64,000 bases of DNA, taken from positions 124,001 to 188,000 of the forward strand of contig NZ_JABJVM010000005.1 in the NCBI RefSeq assembly GCF_013820765.1. Direction: 5' to 3'. Below are positions 27,009 to 35,600 of the stretch, piece after piece; position 1 is the first letter of the stretch; each line of letters begins with the position of its first letter. A program made the position numbers and the translations under genes. A model generated the notes under the pieces. It did no database searches. It worked only from the letters and a program-made list of their open reading frames with translations, and was not told the origin of the DNA. The stretch is from Paenilisteria rustica. GTDB lineage: Bacteria > Bacillota > Bacilli > Lactobacillales > Listeriaceae.

Positions 27009-27659
27009 TTATTTTTGATTTTCAAAATCTTGATGTCCGAAATGATCTACGTCGCGCATAGCACCGAAATCTGGATATCCGCCACGAGAAAATCTTGGAT
27101 CGCTGTGATGACCGCGGTGACCGTGACCGCCAGGATGTGGTCTGCCGCCGCCAAAGCCTGGGAAACCGCCTCTACCTTGCATCCGTGGATCTTCGAAAGC
27201 TTCATCGCCGGCAATGTCGCCTAACTCTTTCTCAAGTTCATCTGTAATTCGGTGCATATAATCGTGCAAATTAGCCTTTTCTTCATCATTTAGCACGTCG
27301 AAAATCTTGTTATAGTCGGTTTGGTTATCTTTACTTTGCTCCGCTGCCTCGGCACCAGCCTCTGTCAACTTCACATTCATCACGCGACGGTCTGCTTCTG
27401 ATGGTTCGCGTGTGATGTATTCGCTTTTTTCCAATTTCGTCAATAACTCGCCCAGTGACTGGTTACGCATATCAAGCAAATATGCCAATTCTTTCTGCGT
27501 GATCTCTGGTTTCATTTTCAAAATGGATAGCACCCGACCTTGACCTCGATACGGATTGCCGAATGGTCCTGCACTTCGTAAATTGTGGATTTGGTAATGG
27601 TGTAACATCCGGTTAAATTGGATAAATTGTTTCATTAAATTGTTTTCTGTTTCGCTCAT
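27009..27659 (-). CDS. MarR-family regulator with Gly/His-rich tail
   Basis: 216 residues from the ATG at 27659 (GGAGG nine bases upstream; an earlier in-frame start at 27692 is less likely). Residues of about 45-120 are the MarR winged helix (GRVLSILKMKPEITQKELAY, then MRNQSLGELLTKLEKSEYI and the wing EPSEADRRVMNVKLTEAG). After the dimer helix comes a tail of about 55 residues rich in G, H, R, F and P (GRGGFPGFGGGRPHPGGHGH). Such tails occur in a subset of Firmicute MarR proteins; metal binding is possible but unproven. Two matching palindromes in its own promoter point to autorepression. No obvious target gene adjoins it. Confidence 0.85.
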   Translation of the reverse strand: MSETENNLMKQFIQFNRMLHHYQIHNLRSAGPFGNPYRGQGRVLSILKMKPEITQKELAYLLDMRNQSLGELLTKLEKSEYITREPSEADRRVMNVKLTEAGAEAAEQSKDNQTDYNKIFDVLNDEEKANLHDYMHRITDELEKELGDIAGDEAFEDPRMQGRGGFPGFGGGRPHPGGHGHRGHHSDPRFSRGGYPDFGAMRDVDHFGHQDFENQK

Positions 27660-27704
27660 TTGTAATTCCTCCATTTGATTGTTTTTCGTCATAAGACATA
27701 ATTA

Positions 27705-27752
27705 AAAGGTACCTTTGTTTTATATTATAAAGGCACCTTTCTAATTTGTCAA
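27705..27752 (-). promoter_or_regulatory. marR promoter with two palindromic operators
   Basis: On the minus strand TTGACA (27752-27747), a 17-bp spacer and TATAAT (27729-27724) form a consensus promoter. AAAGGTGCCTTT (27740-27729) covers the spacer end and touches the -10. A second copy, AAAGGTACCTTT (27716-27705), lies just downstream, with the centres 24 bp apart. Two near-identical 12-bp palindromes placed to block RNA polymerase indicate repression by the MarR dimer. Confidence 0.8.
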
Positions 27753-27758
27753 GCTGAT

Positions 27759-29399
27759 TTAATTTGTTACTTTAATGAGCACGGTATCTTTTTTAGAACC
27801 GTCTAACGTTCGTGCTGTGATTGTAGCTGTACCAACTGCTTTCCCGGTTATCTTACCTTTTGCATCTACTGTCGCGATTTTTGCATTCGAGGTTGTCCAC
27901 GCGATTCCTTTATTCGATGCGTTGGTTGGTGCGATGGTTGCGCTCATCTGGAAGGAGGTATTCTTTTTGATGTAAACACCGCTACGATTAAGTGCGACCG
28001 CTGTCACTGGATAGGCTGGACCAATCGTGACGGACATCGCCGTTCCTGGTTTTGAATTCACTTTGAATGAGAAATTCGGATAGGCCCCGTTGCTGAGACG
28101 ATTCGATGGATTTGAGCGATTATTCAAATAGATTTGTTGCGCTTTTCCTCGAGATCCCGTGCCAACGTAGTAGAAAGCATCAGACATTGCTGTACTGCCA
28201 CTATTTAGTTGAGAAAAGCCTGCAATACCTTGATTCGCTTCTTTCAGGGTTACAAGTTGCTTGCCGACCGTTTGATTGCTACCATAATTCGTATTCACAT
28301 GATAGATAGCAATGCCGCCTTTGTATACTTTGCCAATCAGCGCGCGGTCAAAACCAATAAATTGCCGATTCTCAATTAAAAAATACTCTTTTGGGGAACT
28401 CGTGTTGACTCGCAAAATCGTCGTACCTGCATAAACTGTTTGGGCGGAAGACGTTGTTGTGCTCACAACTCGCGGTGTCACAGTGCCAATTTTGACTTTG
28501 GAGTAGGCGTCTAGAAGTACTGGCGTTTGGCCTGGATAACTATCGCCAGACTGTGTTCCCCATGCACCTTTTGCCATCAAACTGTAAGTGCCAAGCCCGC
28601 TTCCTGAACCACTCGTGTTATAGAGATCTAGCAAGCCTAAATCGTGGCCGAGTTCATGCGCGATAACACCGATTGTCGCCATATGCGTACCATGCATCTC
28701 GCCAAATTGCGTGTATGTGAAGAATGTTTTGCCATCCAACTTGGGCGTAATAGTCGAATTCATGCCCCACATATGTCCCCAAACCGAGAGTACCGTATTC
28801 GTGTAAGCCCGCTCCTGCCCAGCTATAATCGTCATCACATGCAATTCCCCAGCATCGATGCGACCATTTTTATTCGTATCGTATTGTGCAAAATTAACAA
28901 AACCATTCGCTGCAATAAGCGCATCCCGAACAATATATTGGTTACGCGTATCAATCGCCGCACCGGTCCGAGGATGGTTAAGATTCAGTTTCACTCGAAC
29001 CACGCCATTATTAACCGTACCCGACGTCTCGCTCGCTGGAACAAGATTAATTTTGGCATTGGTTGCTTGTGTATAATAAAGTTTTACTGATTTACTCGTC
29101 GTACTAAAAACCTTCTGATTCCAACTTGCTTCGCTCTGCTTGATCGCCGCGTCTTTGAAACTCACTAAAATCACTAGTACGCGGTTTGTCGTTGGCATAG
29201 CGCTAACTTTTGGAATCGCCGTCGTTGGTGCTTGCGCTGGTAGAGATGATGCGCTCGGATATTTACTTACCGTAACGGGGGTCGTTTTTTGATTTGCTGC
29301 CTGTAAGGAATCTGCGGAACTTGCTTGTGCTATCGTTGCGGTACATATCGATAGAACCATCATGACTATCAGCGCCATCCATTTCAGAATAGGCCGCAT
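27759..29399 (-). CDS. Secreted M6-family metalloprotease with C-terminal Big_2 domain
   Basis: 546 residues from the ATG at 29399 (AAAGGAGG eight bases upstream). A signal peptide (MRPILKWMALIVMMVLSICT, cut near AQASS) is followed by a propeptide-like stretch. The catalytic domain follows, with the zinc motif HELGHDLGLLD near residue 248, as in M6 proteases (immune inhibitor A type). An EF-hand-like YDTNKNGRIDAGEL occurs before it. Residues 463-545 are a bacterial Ig-like group 2 domain (AWTTSNAKIATVDAKGKITG), usually a wall- or host-binding module. No LPXTG, so it is probably released or loosely bound. Substrate unknown. Confidence 0.87.
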   Translation of the reverse strand: MRPILKWMALIVMMVLSICTATIAQASSADSLQAANQKTTPVTVSKYPSASSLPAQAPTTAIPKVSAMPTTNRVLVILVSFKDAAIKQSEASWNQKVFSTTSKSVKLYYTQATNAKINLVPASETSGTVNNGVVRVKLNLNHPRTGAAIDTRNQYIVRDALIAANGFVNFAQYDTNKNGRIDAGELHVMTIIAGQERAYTNTVLSVWGHMWGMNSTITPKLDGKTFFTYTQFGEMHGTHMATIGVIAHELGHDLGLLDLYNTSGSGSGLGTYSLMAKGAWGTQSGDSYPGQTPVLLDAYSKVKIGTVTPRVVSTTTSSAQTVYAGTTILRVNTSSPKEYFLIENRQFIGFDRALIGKVYKGGIAIYHVNTNYGSNQTVGKQLVTLKEANQGIAGFSQLNSGSTAMSDAFYYVGTGSRGKAQQIYLNNRSNPSNRLSNGAYPNFSFKVNSKPGTAMSVTIGPAYPVTAVALNRSGVYIKKNTSFQMSATIAPTNASNKGIAWTTSNAKIATVDAKGKITGKAVGTATITARTLDGSKKDTVLIKVTN

Positions 29400-29499
29400 G
29401 ATTTGTTCCTCCTTTAATTTCGGCAAAACTCACCGCTTCTTGATTGGTAATTAATACCCGTATTTAAAAAAGGTTAAACGATGCGCATAGGTGAGCAAT

Positions 29500-29527
29500 A
29501 AAAAAAGCCCTCCGAATTCGGAAAGCT
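29500..29527 (-). terminator. Terminator of the L,D-transpeptidase gene
   Basis: On the minus strand AGCTTTCCG pairs with CGGAGGGCT (two G-U pairs) around AATT, followed by seven T. Confidence 0.75.
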
Positions 29528-29535
29528 CCCTTCGT

Positions 29536-30216
29536 TTAGTATCTACTCAATTCCGTTCTCGGCGATTGAATAATTACCGGTTTTTTCTTCGGATCGAGCC
29601 ATTTCAGAATTTTGATGACGTTTGCTTGGCTTGTTCCTGTGCAACCCATCGTGTAACTGCTTGATACATGGAAAAAGATTGCTGAGCCCCAGCCTGGTTT
29701 TCTCAGCGGATTATAGTTAATCACGAACGCATAATTATACGCTGGCTGATACAATTTTTCTGCAGATTTCCAGCGATTGTTGACCGGAAGTACTTGCCAC
29801 GAATTGTAAAGCTTCGACTTGCCATCATCCACCCAAACATCGCGCGTACTCGTTTTGCGGTAAGGCATCTTCGTCCCCGGATTAGCGTAGCGACCAAACG
29901 CCGTGCCTAGCGTGAACTTCCCGCGTGGACTTTGAACAACCGTTTCCCTCATTGTCGTCGCAAAACCATCCCGCCCGATAAAACCATACATCAACGCCTT
30001 GCGCTGCCAAACGCCCTTACTGTCCCGCTCAAACATCTGAATCGTTGCCTTATTGGACTTGTAGCCCGGCGTCGTCACCAAAATCAGCTGCTTATTTGCC
30101 CCAACTGACTTGAATCGCTGTGCATCATTCGTCGCCGCATCCGCCTTGCCTCCAACTGCAAAAACAATCCCAAACGCTAGAAAAACAACAGCCATACTCC
30201 AAAATACTTTTTTCAC
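29536..30216 (-). CDS. L,D-transpeptidase (YkuD-type) family protein
   Basis: 226 residues from the GTG at 30216, set by AGGGGGG eight bases upstream. A signal peptide (MKKVFWSMAVVFLAFGIVFA, cleavage near KADAA) is followed by a YkuD-like catalytic domain with its end motif FFHVSSSYTMGCTGTS. The His and the Cys in the G-C pair, about residue 191, are the presumed catalytic residues. The closing WLDPKKKPVII strand is also typical. Such enzymes make 3-3 cross-links or attach proteins to peptidoglycan. The spacing T-x-G-C-T rather than S-x-G-C-I/V is slightly atypical. Monocistronic. Confidence 0.82.
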   Translation of the reverse strand: MKKVFWSMAVVFLAFGIVFAVGGKADAATNDAQRFKSVGANKQLILVTTPGYKSNKATIQMFERDSKGVWQRKALMYGFIGRDGFATTMRETVVQSPRGKFTLGTAFGRYANPGTKMPYRKTSTRDVWVDDGKSKLYNSWQVLPVNNRWKSAEKLYQPAYNYAFVINYNPLRKPGWGSAIFFHVSSSYTMGCTGTSQANVIKILKWLDPKKKPVIIQSPRTELSRY

Positions 30217-30412
30217 AACAAAATCCCCCCTACTATCTTTATATGGTTCCACGTTTTCAGATGTTCAAACATGAAGTAGAGAGAAACAGCCTCGCACAAA
30301 TGGAACACTAAAAAAGTCGAGAACGAGCGAAATTTCTCGCAAACCGACTTTAACAAAGCAAAAAAAGAACACGCCCAACTACCATCAAAATCCAAAGATA
30401 AAGCACTACATT

Positions 30413-30466
30413 AAAGACTATAGAAAGCATCCGCAAAAAATGGATGCGCTCTATAGTCTTTTTACT
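30413..30466. terminator. Bidirectional hairpin terminator
   Basis: AAAGACTATAGA and TCTATAGTCTTT form the outer stem and GCATCC / GGATGC the inner one, with T run on the plus side. It lies at the 3' end of the leftward kinase-like gene. Confidence 0.75.
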
Positions 30467-30992
30467 TTGATTGAAGCTCAGTCAAAACCAGCTCCACTTC
30501 TTCCACCACAGTCATATCCCCAGTAATTCGTAACACAGGGCATTCCAACCTTTGAAACCAAGTCTCATGCAATTTCTTGCTCCGAACATCCACGTCCCCG
30601 TCCTCATACCTCGATGCCCACGCAACAAATTCCAGATGCTCCTGATGCCTACTTCCTCCCGGCAAAATCGCCTCGCCATACCGCATCCGTTCCCGATTCA
30701 CCAAGCGTTCCAATCGCACATCCCGCGGCACCTCCAAGAATACGACCACATCAAAAAACGGTTCCAGCGGCGTTCCCCAATTAGAAAGCGCTCCCGACAA
30801 CACCCAATCCTCACGCGCCATAAAATCCCGCTCCATCATCTCCAGCCGCCTCTCAATCGCCCTTTTGACAGAAAACTTCTCCTCCCAATAATAATCATCC
30901 GTATCAAAAAAAGCCACCCCAAGCCTATCAGCCAGCGCCTTACCAAGCGTCGACGTCCCAGCCCCCGACGCCCCCACCACATGAATCCTCAC
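30462..30992 (-). CDS. P-loop nucleoside/shikimate kinase-like ATPase
   Basis: 176 residues from the GTG at 30992 (GAGGAG eight bases upstream). Walker A is GASGAGTST at residues 7-15. Next comes a DTDDYYW motif like the substrate-binding acid cluster of adenylate/shikimate-kinase-like proteins. The lid-type arginine stretch (PRDVRLERLVNRERMRYGEA) is clear. Such AAA_17/AAA_18 proteins are annotated as adenylate kinases, but the specificity is unknown. Stands alone; the upstream region contains the MITE-like elements. Confidence 0.75.
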   Translation of the reverse strand: MRIHVVGASGAGTSTLGKALADRLGVAFFDTDDYYWEEKFSVKRAIERRLEMMERDFMAREDWVLSGALSNWGTPLEPFFDVVVFLEVPRDVRLERLVNRERMRYGEAILPGGSRHQEHLEFVAWASRYEDGDVDVRSKKLHETWFQRLECPVLRITGDMTVVEEVELVLTELQSK

Positions 30993-31051
30993 AACAATCA
31001 CTCCTCATAAAAGTATCTTCCCCACAAAAAAGCACCACCAACCAAAAAATA

Positions 31052-31172
31052 CAGCGTGACGACAAACACTCATTTTCGTCGTTAAAAGCTCCGTTCCAGT
31101 GCTCACGTACTCTAGTACGCTCCGCCCTGGTACTCACTTTTGCCTTGAAACTAAGTATTTATCGTCACGCTG
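31052..31172. repeat. MITE-like palindromic element, left copy
   Basis: A 121-bp element with imperfect terminal inverted repeats: CAGCGTGACGACAAACACTC at the left end and the complement of CAGCGTGACGATAAATACTT at the right (16 of 20 positions). An internal dyad GTACTCTAGTAC lies inside GTGCTCAC-GCTCC. Its reverse complement aligns along most of its length with the element at 31286-31408. No coding capacity. The structure fits a miniature inverted-repeat element or an extended transcript hairpin. Confidence 0.6.
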
Positions 31173-31211
31173 AAGTTTGGAGATACATCATGTAACGCGG
31201 TTTTTCTGCAG

Positions 31212-31255
31212 TCTTAATCTCTTAATCTCTTAATCTCTTAATCTCTTAATCTCTT
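31212..31255. repeat. 8-bp tandem repeat (TCTTAATC)5.5
   Basis: Five perfect copies of TCTTAATC and a half copy, without interruption. It lies in the non-coding gap between the two MITE-like elements, about 180 bp downstream of the ABC operon stop. Copy number probably varies by slippage. Confidence 0.9.
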
Positions 31256-31285
31256 CACGCCCAGCGTTGAAGTCACCGCCACACC

Positions 31286-31408
31286 TCAGGCGGACGACAA
31301 ATGCTTAGATGCTAGGCAAAGCCGAGCAACGGAGCGGAGCATACTAGAGTATGTGAGCACCGTAGCACAGGCTTTAACGACGCAGATGAGCATTTGTCGT
31401 TCGCCTGA
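31286..31408. repeat. MITE-like palindromic element, right copy (inverted)
   Basis: A 123-bp element with terminal repeats TCAGGCGGACGACAAATGCT and the complement of TCAGGCGAACGACAAATGCT (19 of 20). Its centre ATACTCTAGTAT-type dyad differs from the left copy by paired changes that keep the stem. The internal segment GGAGCATACTAGAGTATGTG with flanking GAGCAC and GCTTTAACGACG matches the reverse complement of the left copy. It lies directly downstream of the leftward ABC operon and could act as its terminator. Confidence 0.6.
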
Positions 31409-31434
31409 ACATTTGTCGTCCGACTGAGAGAGAC

Positions 31435-33276
31435 TTAGACGGCTTGATCGTTTGCAAACTGACTATTATAAAGATCCGCATAGAAACCATTTTCAGCAAG
31501 TAATTCTTTATGCGTTCCTTGCTCAATAACATTCCCGTGATTCATAACCAGAATCAAGTCCGCGTCACGAATCGTCGACAATCTATGCGCAATCACAAAG
31601 CTTGTACGGCCTTCCATCAAATTCCCCATTGCAAGCTGGATGTTAAGCTCTGTCCGCGTATCAACACTTGACGTCGCCTCATCCAGAATCAAGATGCTCG
31701 GATCAGAAAGAATCGCGCGCGCAATCGTCAATAATTGTTTTTGCCCTTGCGAAATATTCGAACCTTCTTCATTCAGAATGGTGTCATAACCGTCCGGCAA
31801 ACGTCTGATAAACTCATCCGCATAAGCCGCTTCTGCCGCCGCGATAACTTCTTCCGTCGTCGCGTCATCTCGTCCATAGGCAATATTATCCGCGATTGTA
31901 CCGTTAAATAACCATGTATCCTGAAGCACCATTCCGAATTTATCACGCACATCATTTTTCGTCATATCGCGCGTATCGACACCGCCAAGACGAATACCTC
32001 CGCCTTCCACATCGTAAAAGCGCATCAGCAAGTTAATAATCGTTGTTTTACCCGCACCAGTCGGACCAACAATCGCCACCATCTGGCCTTCTTTGACATC
32101 AATATTCAAATCGTGCATCAATGGTTTATCTGGCGTATAACCAAATTTCACGTGATCGAAAACAATCCGATCCGATTCTCCCGCACGATGTTCTACGTTT
32201 TCTGGAATAATATCCTCTTCTTCTTGTTCATCCAACACTTCAAAAATACGTTCCGCCGAAGCCATCGTGGATTGAATGACATTCGAGATGTTGGCTACAC
32301 TTGAAATCGGTTGTGAAAATAGTTGTACATATTGTGTAAACGCCTGGATATTACCAACTGTCAGCGTACCATTCGTTACAAAAATACCACCACCAACACA
32401 GACCGCCACATAACCAAGATTACCTACAAATTGCATTAACGGCATCATGATACCCGAGATGAATTGCGCTTTTTTCGCAGCGACGTAGTAATCTTTATTC
32501 ACCACATCAAATTTGCCAAGCGTTTTCTTCTCTTGACCAAATGCCTTCACAACCGTATGTCCACCAAAAGTTTCCTCTACGTGATCGTTTAGCACACCAA
32601 GGTTTTTCTGTTGCGCGCCGAAATACTTTTGCGAACGGCTAGCGACAATGGCTACGAGTAACACACTAAGTGGAACGGTCGCAACAACAATCAGCGTCAT
32701 CTGCCAACTAATCGTCAACATCATAATCAGAACGCCGACAATTTGTACAATCGCCGTAATCGCCTGCGTCAATGCCTGTTGCAACGTATTCGCGATGTTA
32801 TCCATGTCATTCACAGAACGACTTAAAATATCACCATTCGAACGCGTATCAAAATAGCGCAGTGGTAAACGGCCCAATTTCGCCTTCAATTCTTTACGCA
32901 TGTCATACACCGTGCGTTGCGCTACACTCGACATCACATATTGTTGCAGGAAGCTAAAGAGCGAGCTACCTAAATAAAGCATCAGTACGACAAACAAGAC
33001 ATCAAAAATCTTATCATAGTTAATCCCAGCCGGCGTCATTACACCAGCAAATATCTCCGTCGTCGCCTTCCCAAGTTCTTTCGGGCTAATAACGTTGAAA
33101 ATGGTTGACAGTATCGCGAGTAAAAGCACTACAATGAGTGAGATAGCACGCGGTTTCATATATCCTAATAAGCGAAACAAGGACTTTTTAAATTCCTTAG
33201 GCTTGGCTGTTGGCATCACGGTTCTTCCGCCACCTGGGCCGCCGCCATGTCCACCTGATCCTGGTCCTGGACTCAT
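31435..33276 (-). CDS. ABC multidrug-type exporter, catalytic half-transporter
   Basis: 613 residues. An unusual Gly/Pro-rich N terminus (MSPGPGSGGHGGGPGGGRTV) precedes six membrane segments (about 35-340) and an ATPase domain with Walker A GPTGAGKT, Walker B ILDEATS (catalytic Glu present), SQGQ signature (degenerate) and H-loop VIAHRLST. It overlaps the preceding half-transporter gene by 4 bases (ATGA), the GGAGGAG site lying inside that gene's end. With that partner it forms a heterodimeric exporter like L. monocytogenes lmo0607/lmo0608 (from memory). Probably drug efflux. Confidence 0.9.
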   Translation of the reverse strand: MSPGPGSGGHGGGPGGGRTVMPTAKPKEFKKSLFRLLGYMKPRAISLIVVLLLAILSTIFNVISPKELGKATTEIFAGVMTPAGINYDKIFDVLFVVLMLYLGSSLFSFLQQYVMSSVAQRTVYDMRKELKAKLGRLPLRYFDTRSNGDILSRSVNDMDNIANTLQQALTQAITAIVQIVGVLIMMLTISWQMTLIVVATVPLSVLLVAIVASRSQKYFGAQQKNLGVLNDHVEETFGGHTVVKAFGQEKKTLGKFDVVNKDYYVAAKKAQFISGIMMPLMQFVGNLGYVAVCVGGGIFVTNGTLTVGNIQAFTQYVQLFSQPISSVANISNVIQSTMASAERIFEVLDEQEEEDIIPENVEHRAGESDRIVFDHVKFGYTPDKPLMHDLNIDVKEGQMVAIVGPTGAGKTTIINLLMRFYDVEGGGIRLGGVDTRDMTKNDVRDKFGMVLQDTWLFNGTIADNIAYGRDDATTEEVIAAAEAAYADEFIRRLPDGYDTILNEEGSNISQGQKQLLTIARAILSDPSILILDEATSSVDTRTELNIQLAMGNLMEGRTSFVIAHRLSTIRDADLILVMNHGNVIEQGTHKELLAENGFYADLYNSQFANDQAV

Positions 33277-34997
33277 GCTATCTCCTCCTCTGATAATTGT
33301 GATCTCATAATTTCTTGGTAAATTTGATTCGATTCTTTCAGTTCTTCATGTGTTCCAATTCCAGCAACTTTACCTTCGTTGACCACGATAATTTGATCCG
33401 AATCAACAACCGACGTAATCCGTTGCGCCACAATAATCGTGATTGATTCACGCGTTTCCGGTTTTAAGGCCGCACGCAACAACGAATCCGTTTTAAAATC
33501 GAGCGCTGAAAAACTATCATCAAAAATATAAATCTGCGGTTTCCGAATCAACGCACGCGCAATTGCCAAACGTTGCTTTTGACCACCGGAGAAGTTATTT
33601 CCGCCTTGTTCGACGCGACTATTTAAGCCATCCGATAATTTCGAAACAAAGTCTTCCGCTTGAGCCGTCCGCAAACCAGCCCAGATTTCTTCTTCCGTCG
33701 CCGTTTCATTACCATAGCGCATGTTTTCCTCGATATCACCAGTAAACAACATCGCTTTTTGAGGCACTAGACCGACCTTCATCCGCAAATCTTCCTGCGT
33801 CATTTCTTTCACATCAAGACCATTCACGCGAACAGATCCCTCTGCCACATCATAAAAACGCGGAATCATATTGATAATCGTAGACTTCCCAGCCCCCGTA
33901 CTACCGATAATCGCGATCGTCTCGCCAGCTTTAGCCTTAAAGGTGATACCCTCAATAACTGGCTTTTCAGCACCTGTATAGCGGAAAGTAACGTTATCAA
34001 ATTCCAATGAAACTGGAGCCATTGCATTTTTCGCATCTTTAGGATCATGAATTTCCGTATCCATTTCCAGTACTTCATTAATACGCTCTGCCGAAGCTGC
34101 CGCACGTGGAATCATGATAAATACAGCTGAAACCATCATAAACGCGATCATAATTTGCGTCGCATATTGAATGAATGCCATCAAATCCCCAACTTGCATG
34201 CTGCCATCACCGACAAATTTCGCGCCTATCCAAATAATCGCGATTGTCGTCAAGTTCATAATCAGCATCATCATCGGACTCATCAAGGAAAGCAGCCTAT
34301 TAACGCCAACCGCCGTTTTCGCGTAGTCCTCATTGGAAACATCGAATTTCTTCAATTCATCATCGCCGCGATTAAACGCACGAATCACTCGAATCCCCGT
34401 CAAACCTTCGCGAATAACTTGGTTCAATTTGTCCATTTTCTTTTGTAGCGATTTAAACATCGGCATCGCTTTTCCACCGATAAGTACAACCAACACAAGT
34501 AAAATTGGCAATACTACCACAAAAATAAGCGACAGTTTGGCATCTTTACCAACTGCCATAATCACGCCACCAATCAACATAATCGGCGCCATTACCATCA
34601 TTCGCAACATCATGTACAACACGTTTTGAATTTGTACCACATCATTCGTTGAGCGCGTAATCAAAGACGCCGTCCCAACTTTGTCAAACTCCTGCAATGA
34701 AAAATTCTCTACCCGGCCAAAAATGTTATCCCGCAAATCACGTCCAAATCCCATCGAAATTTTGGATGCATAGTACACAATAACAACGGAAAGCCCTCCT
34801 GAAAGTGCAGAAATGCCTAACATCTGCAAACCTACTTTCCATATGTAGGCCGTGTCACCTTTTGCAACACCTTTGTCAATAATGTCTGCCATCAGCGTCG
34901 GTAAATACAGCTGACCAAGCACTTGCAGAAATGTTAGTACTAAAACTAGTACAATACCCCATTTATAGGCGCCCATTCGCTTCATTAATCTCATCAT
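33273..34997 (-). CDS. ABC multidrug-type exporter, half-transporter with degenerate site
   Basis: 574 residues: six membrane segments, Walker A GSTGAGKS, canonical signature FSGGQKQR, but Walker B IFDDS (Asp in place of the catalytic Glu) and Gln in the H-loop (VAQRITS). This is the regulatory half of a heterodimer and it is encoded before the catalytic half, the same order and residue pattern as the exporter at 8.2-11.7 kb. It follows the marR gene by 8 bp, so the three genes form one operon. Confidence 0.9.
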   Translation of the reverse strand: MMRLMKRMGAYKWGIVLVLVLTFLQVLGQLYLPTLMADIIDKGVAKGDTAYIWKVGLQMLGISALSGGLSVVIVYYASKISMGFGRDLRDNIFGRVENFSLQEFDKVGTASLITRSTNDVVQIQNVLYMMLRMMVMAPIMLIGGVIMAVGKDAKLSLIFVVVLPILLVLVVLIGGKAMPMFKSLQKKMDKLNQVIREGLTGIRVIRAFNRGDDELKKFDVSNEDYAKTAVGVNRLLSLMSPMMMLIMNLTTIAIIWIGAKFVGDGSMQVGDLMAFIQYATQIMIAFMMVSAVFIMIPRAAASAERINEVLEMDTEIHDPKDAKNAMAPVSLEFDNVTFRYTGAEKPVIEGITFKAKAGETIAIIGSTGAGKSTIINMIPRFYDVAEGSVRVNGLDVKEMTQEDLRMKVGLVPQKAMLFTGDIEENMRYGNETATEEEIWAGLRTAQAEDFVSKLSDGLNSRVEQGGNNFSGGQKQRLAIARALIRKPQIYIFDDSFSALDFKTDSLLRAALKPETRESITIIVAQRITSVVDSDQIIVVNEGKVAGIGTHEELKESNQIYQEIMRSQLSEEEIA

Positions 34998-35005
34998 AAC
35001 GTTGC

Positions 35006-35473
35006 TTATACCTCCTCGTTCTCAGCTTTTTTGTTGAGATACTCTGTTAATTTATCCAGTAGCGAAATTAATCTCTCCATTTCTTGTTTACCCAAAAACA
35101 AGGTCATATCCTCAAAATTCTTGTGAAAAGTTGAAATAATTTGTTCTACTACCTCTTTGCCCTTTTCCGTAAGTTGAATATACGCGGCTCGTTTGTCCAC
35201 TGGATCCTGGCTTCGAACGATTAGCTTCTTCTCCTCGAGCGCATTGATTTGCTGCGTCACGCTAGGTTTAGATACCCTAAGAATCGCTGTCGCATCCGAT
35301 ACTTTCATGCCTTGTTCGTGAACTGAATGTTGTAAACCTTGATGTAACATAAACAAGAACCGTGTTTCGGACCGCTTTAAACCAGGAACCTTAAAGTTTT
35401 GCAGCTCGGCCCGCTTGAAGTTCATAAAAGCTTTCACAACGGATTGGCCTAAATCTTCCTCCGAATTATTCAC
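35006..35473 (-). CDS. MarR-family regulator of the ABC exporter operon
   Basis: 155 residues with GTG start at 35473 (GGGG about 10 bases upstream). The winged helix is clear: MKVSDATAILRVSKPSVTQQ, INALEEKKLIVRSQDPVDKR, AAYIQLTEKG. It is the first gene of a marR-ABC-ABC operon, the common arrangement for a substrate-relieved repressor. A perfect 17-bp dyad sits in its promoter. Confidence 0.9.
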   Translation of the reverse strand: MNNSEEDLGQSVVKAFMNFKRAELQNFKVPGLKRSETRFLFMLHQGLQHSVHEQGMKVSDATAILRVSKPSVTQQINALEEKKLIVRSQDPVDKRAAYIQLTEKGKEVVEQIISTFHKNFEDMTLFLGKQEMERLISLLDKLTEYLNKKAENEEV

Positions 35474-35494
35474 TCTCTTGCATCCCCTTTTTAT

Positions 35495-35538
35495 TTAGTT
35501 TACTTAACTAAGTATATTACTCTTATGTAGAAAGTCAA
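35495..35538 (-). promoter_or_regulatory. Promoter and operator of the marR-ABC operon
   Basis: On the minus strand TTGACT (35538-35533), 16-bp spacer, TATACT (35516-35511), directly followed by the dyad TTAGTTAAGTAAACTAA (TTAGTT, 5 bp, AACTAA; 35511-35495). The dyad would cover the transcription start, so MarR binding should repress the operon. Confidence 0.75.
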
Positions 35539-35552
35539 GCATAAACCATTGC

Positions 35553-35581
35553 AAAAAAACTCCCAGCAATGAAGCTAGGAG
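35553..35581 (-). terminator. Terminator of the SDR gene
   Basis: On the minus strand CTCCTAGC pairs with GCTGGGAG (one G-U) around a 6-base loop, followed by seven T. Confidence 0.85.
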
Positions 35582-35600
35582 CCGTTCTTCGTTCTCTTAT

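Noticed and set aside
28644-29090. 148-codon plus-strand frame inside the protease gene
   Set aside because: Antisense shadow of the M6 protease with no ribosome site.
31212-31255. CRISPR or iteron origin
   Set aside because: An 8-bp direct repeat with no spacers and no replication gene nearby; simple tandem repeat.
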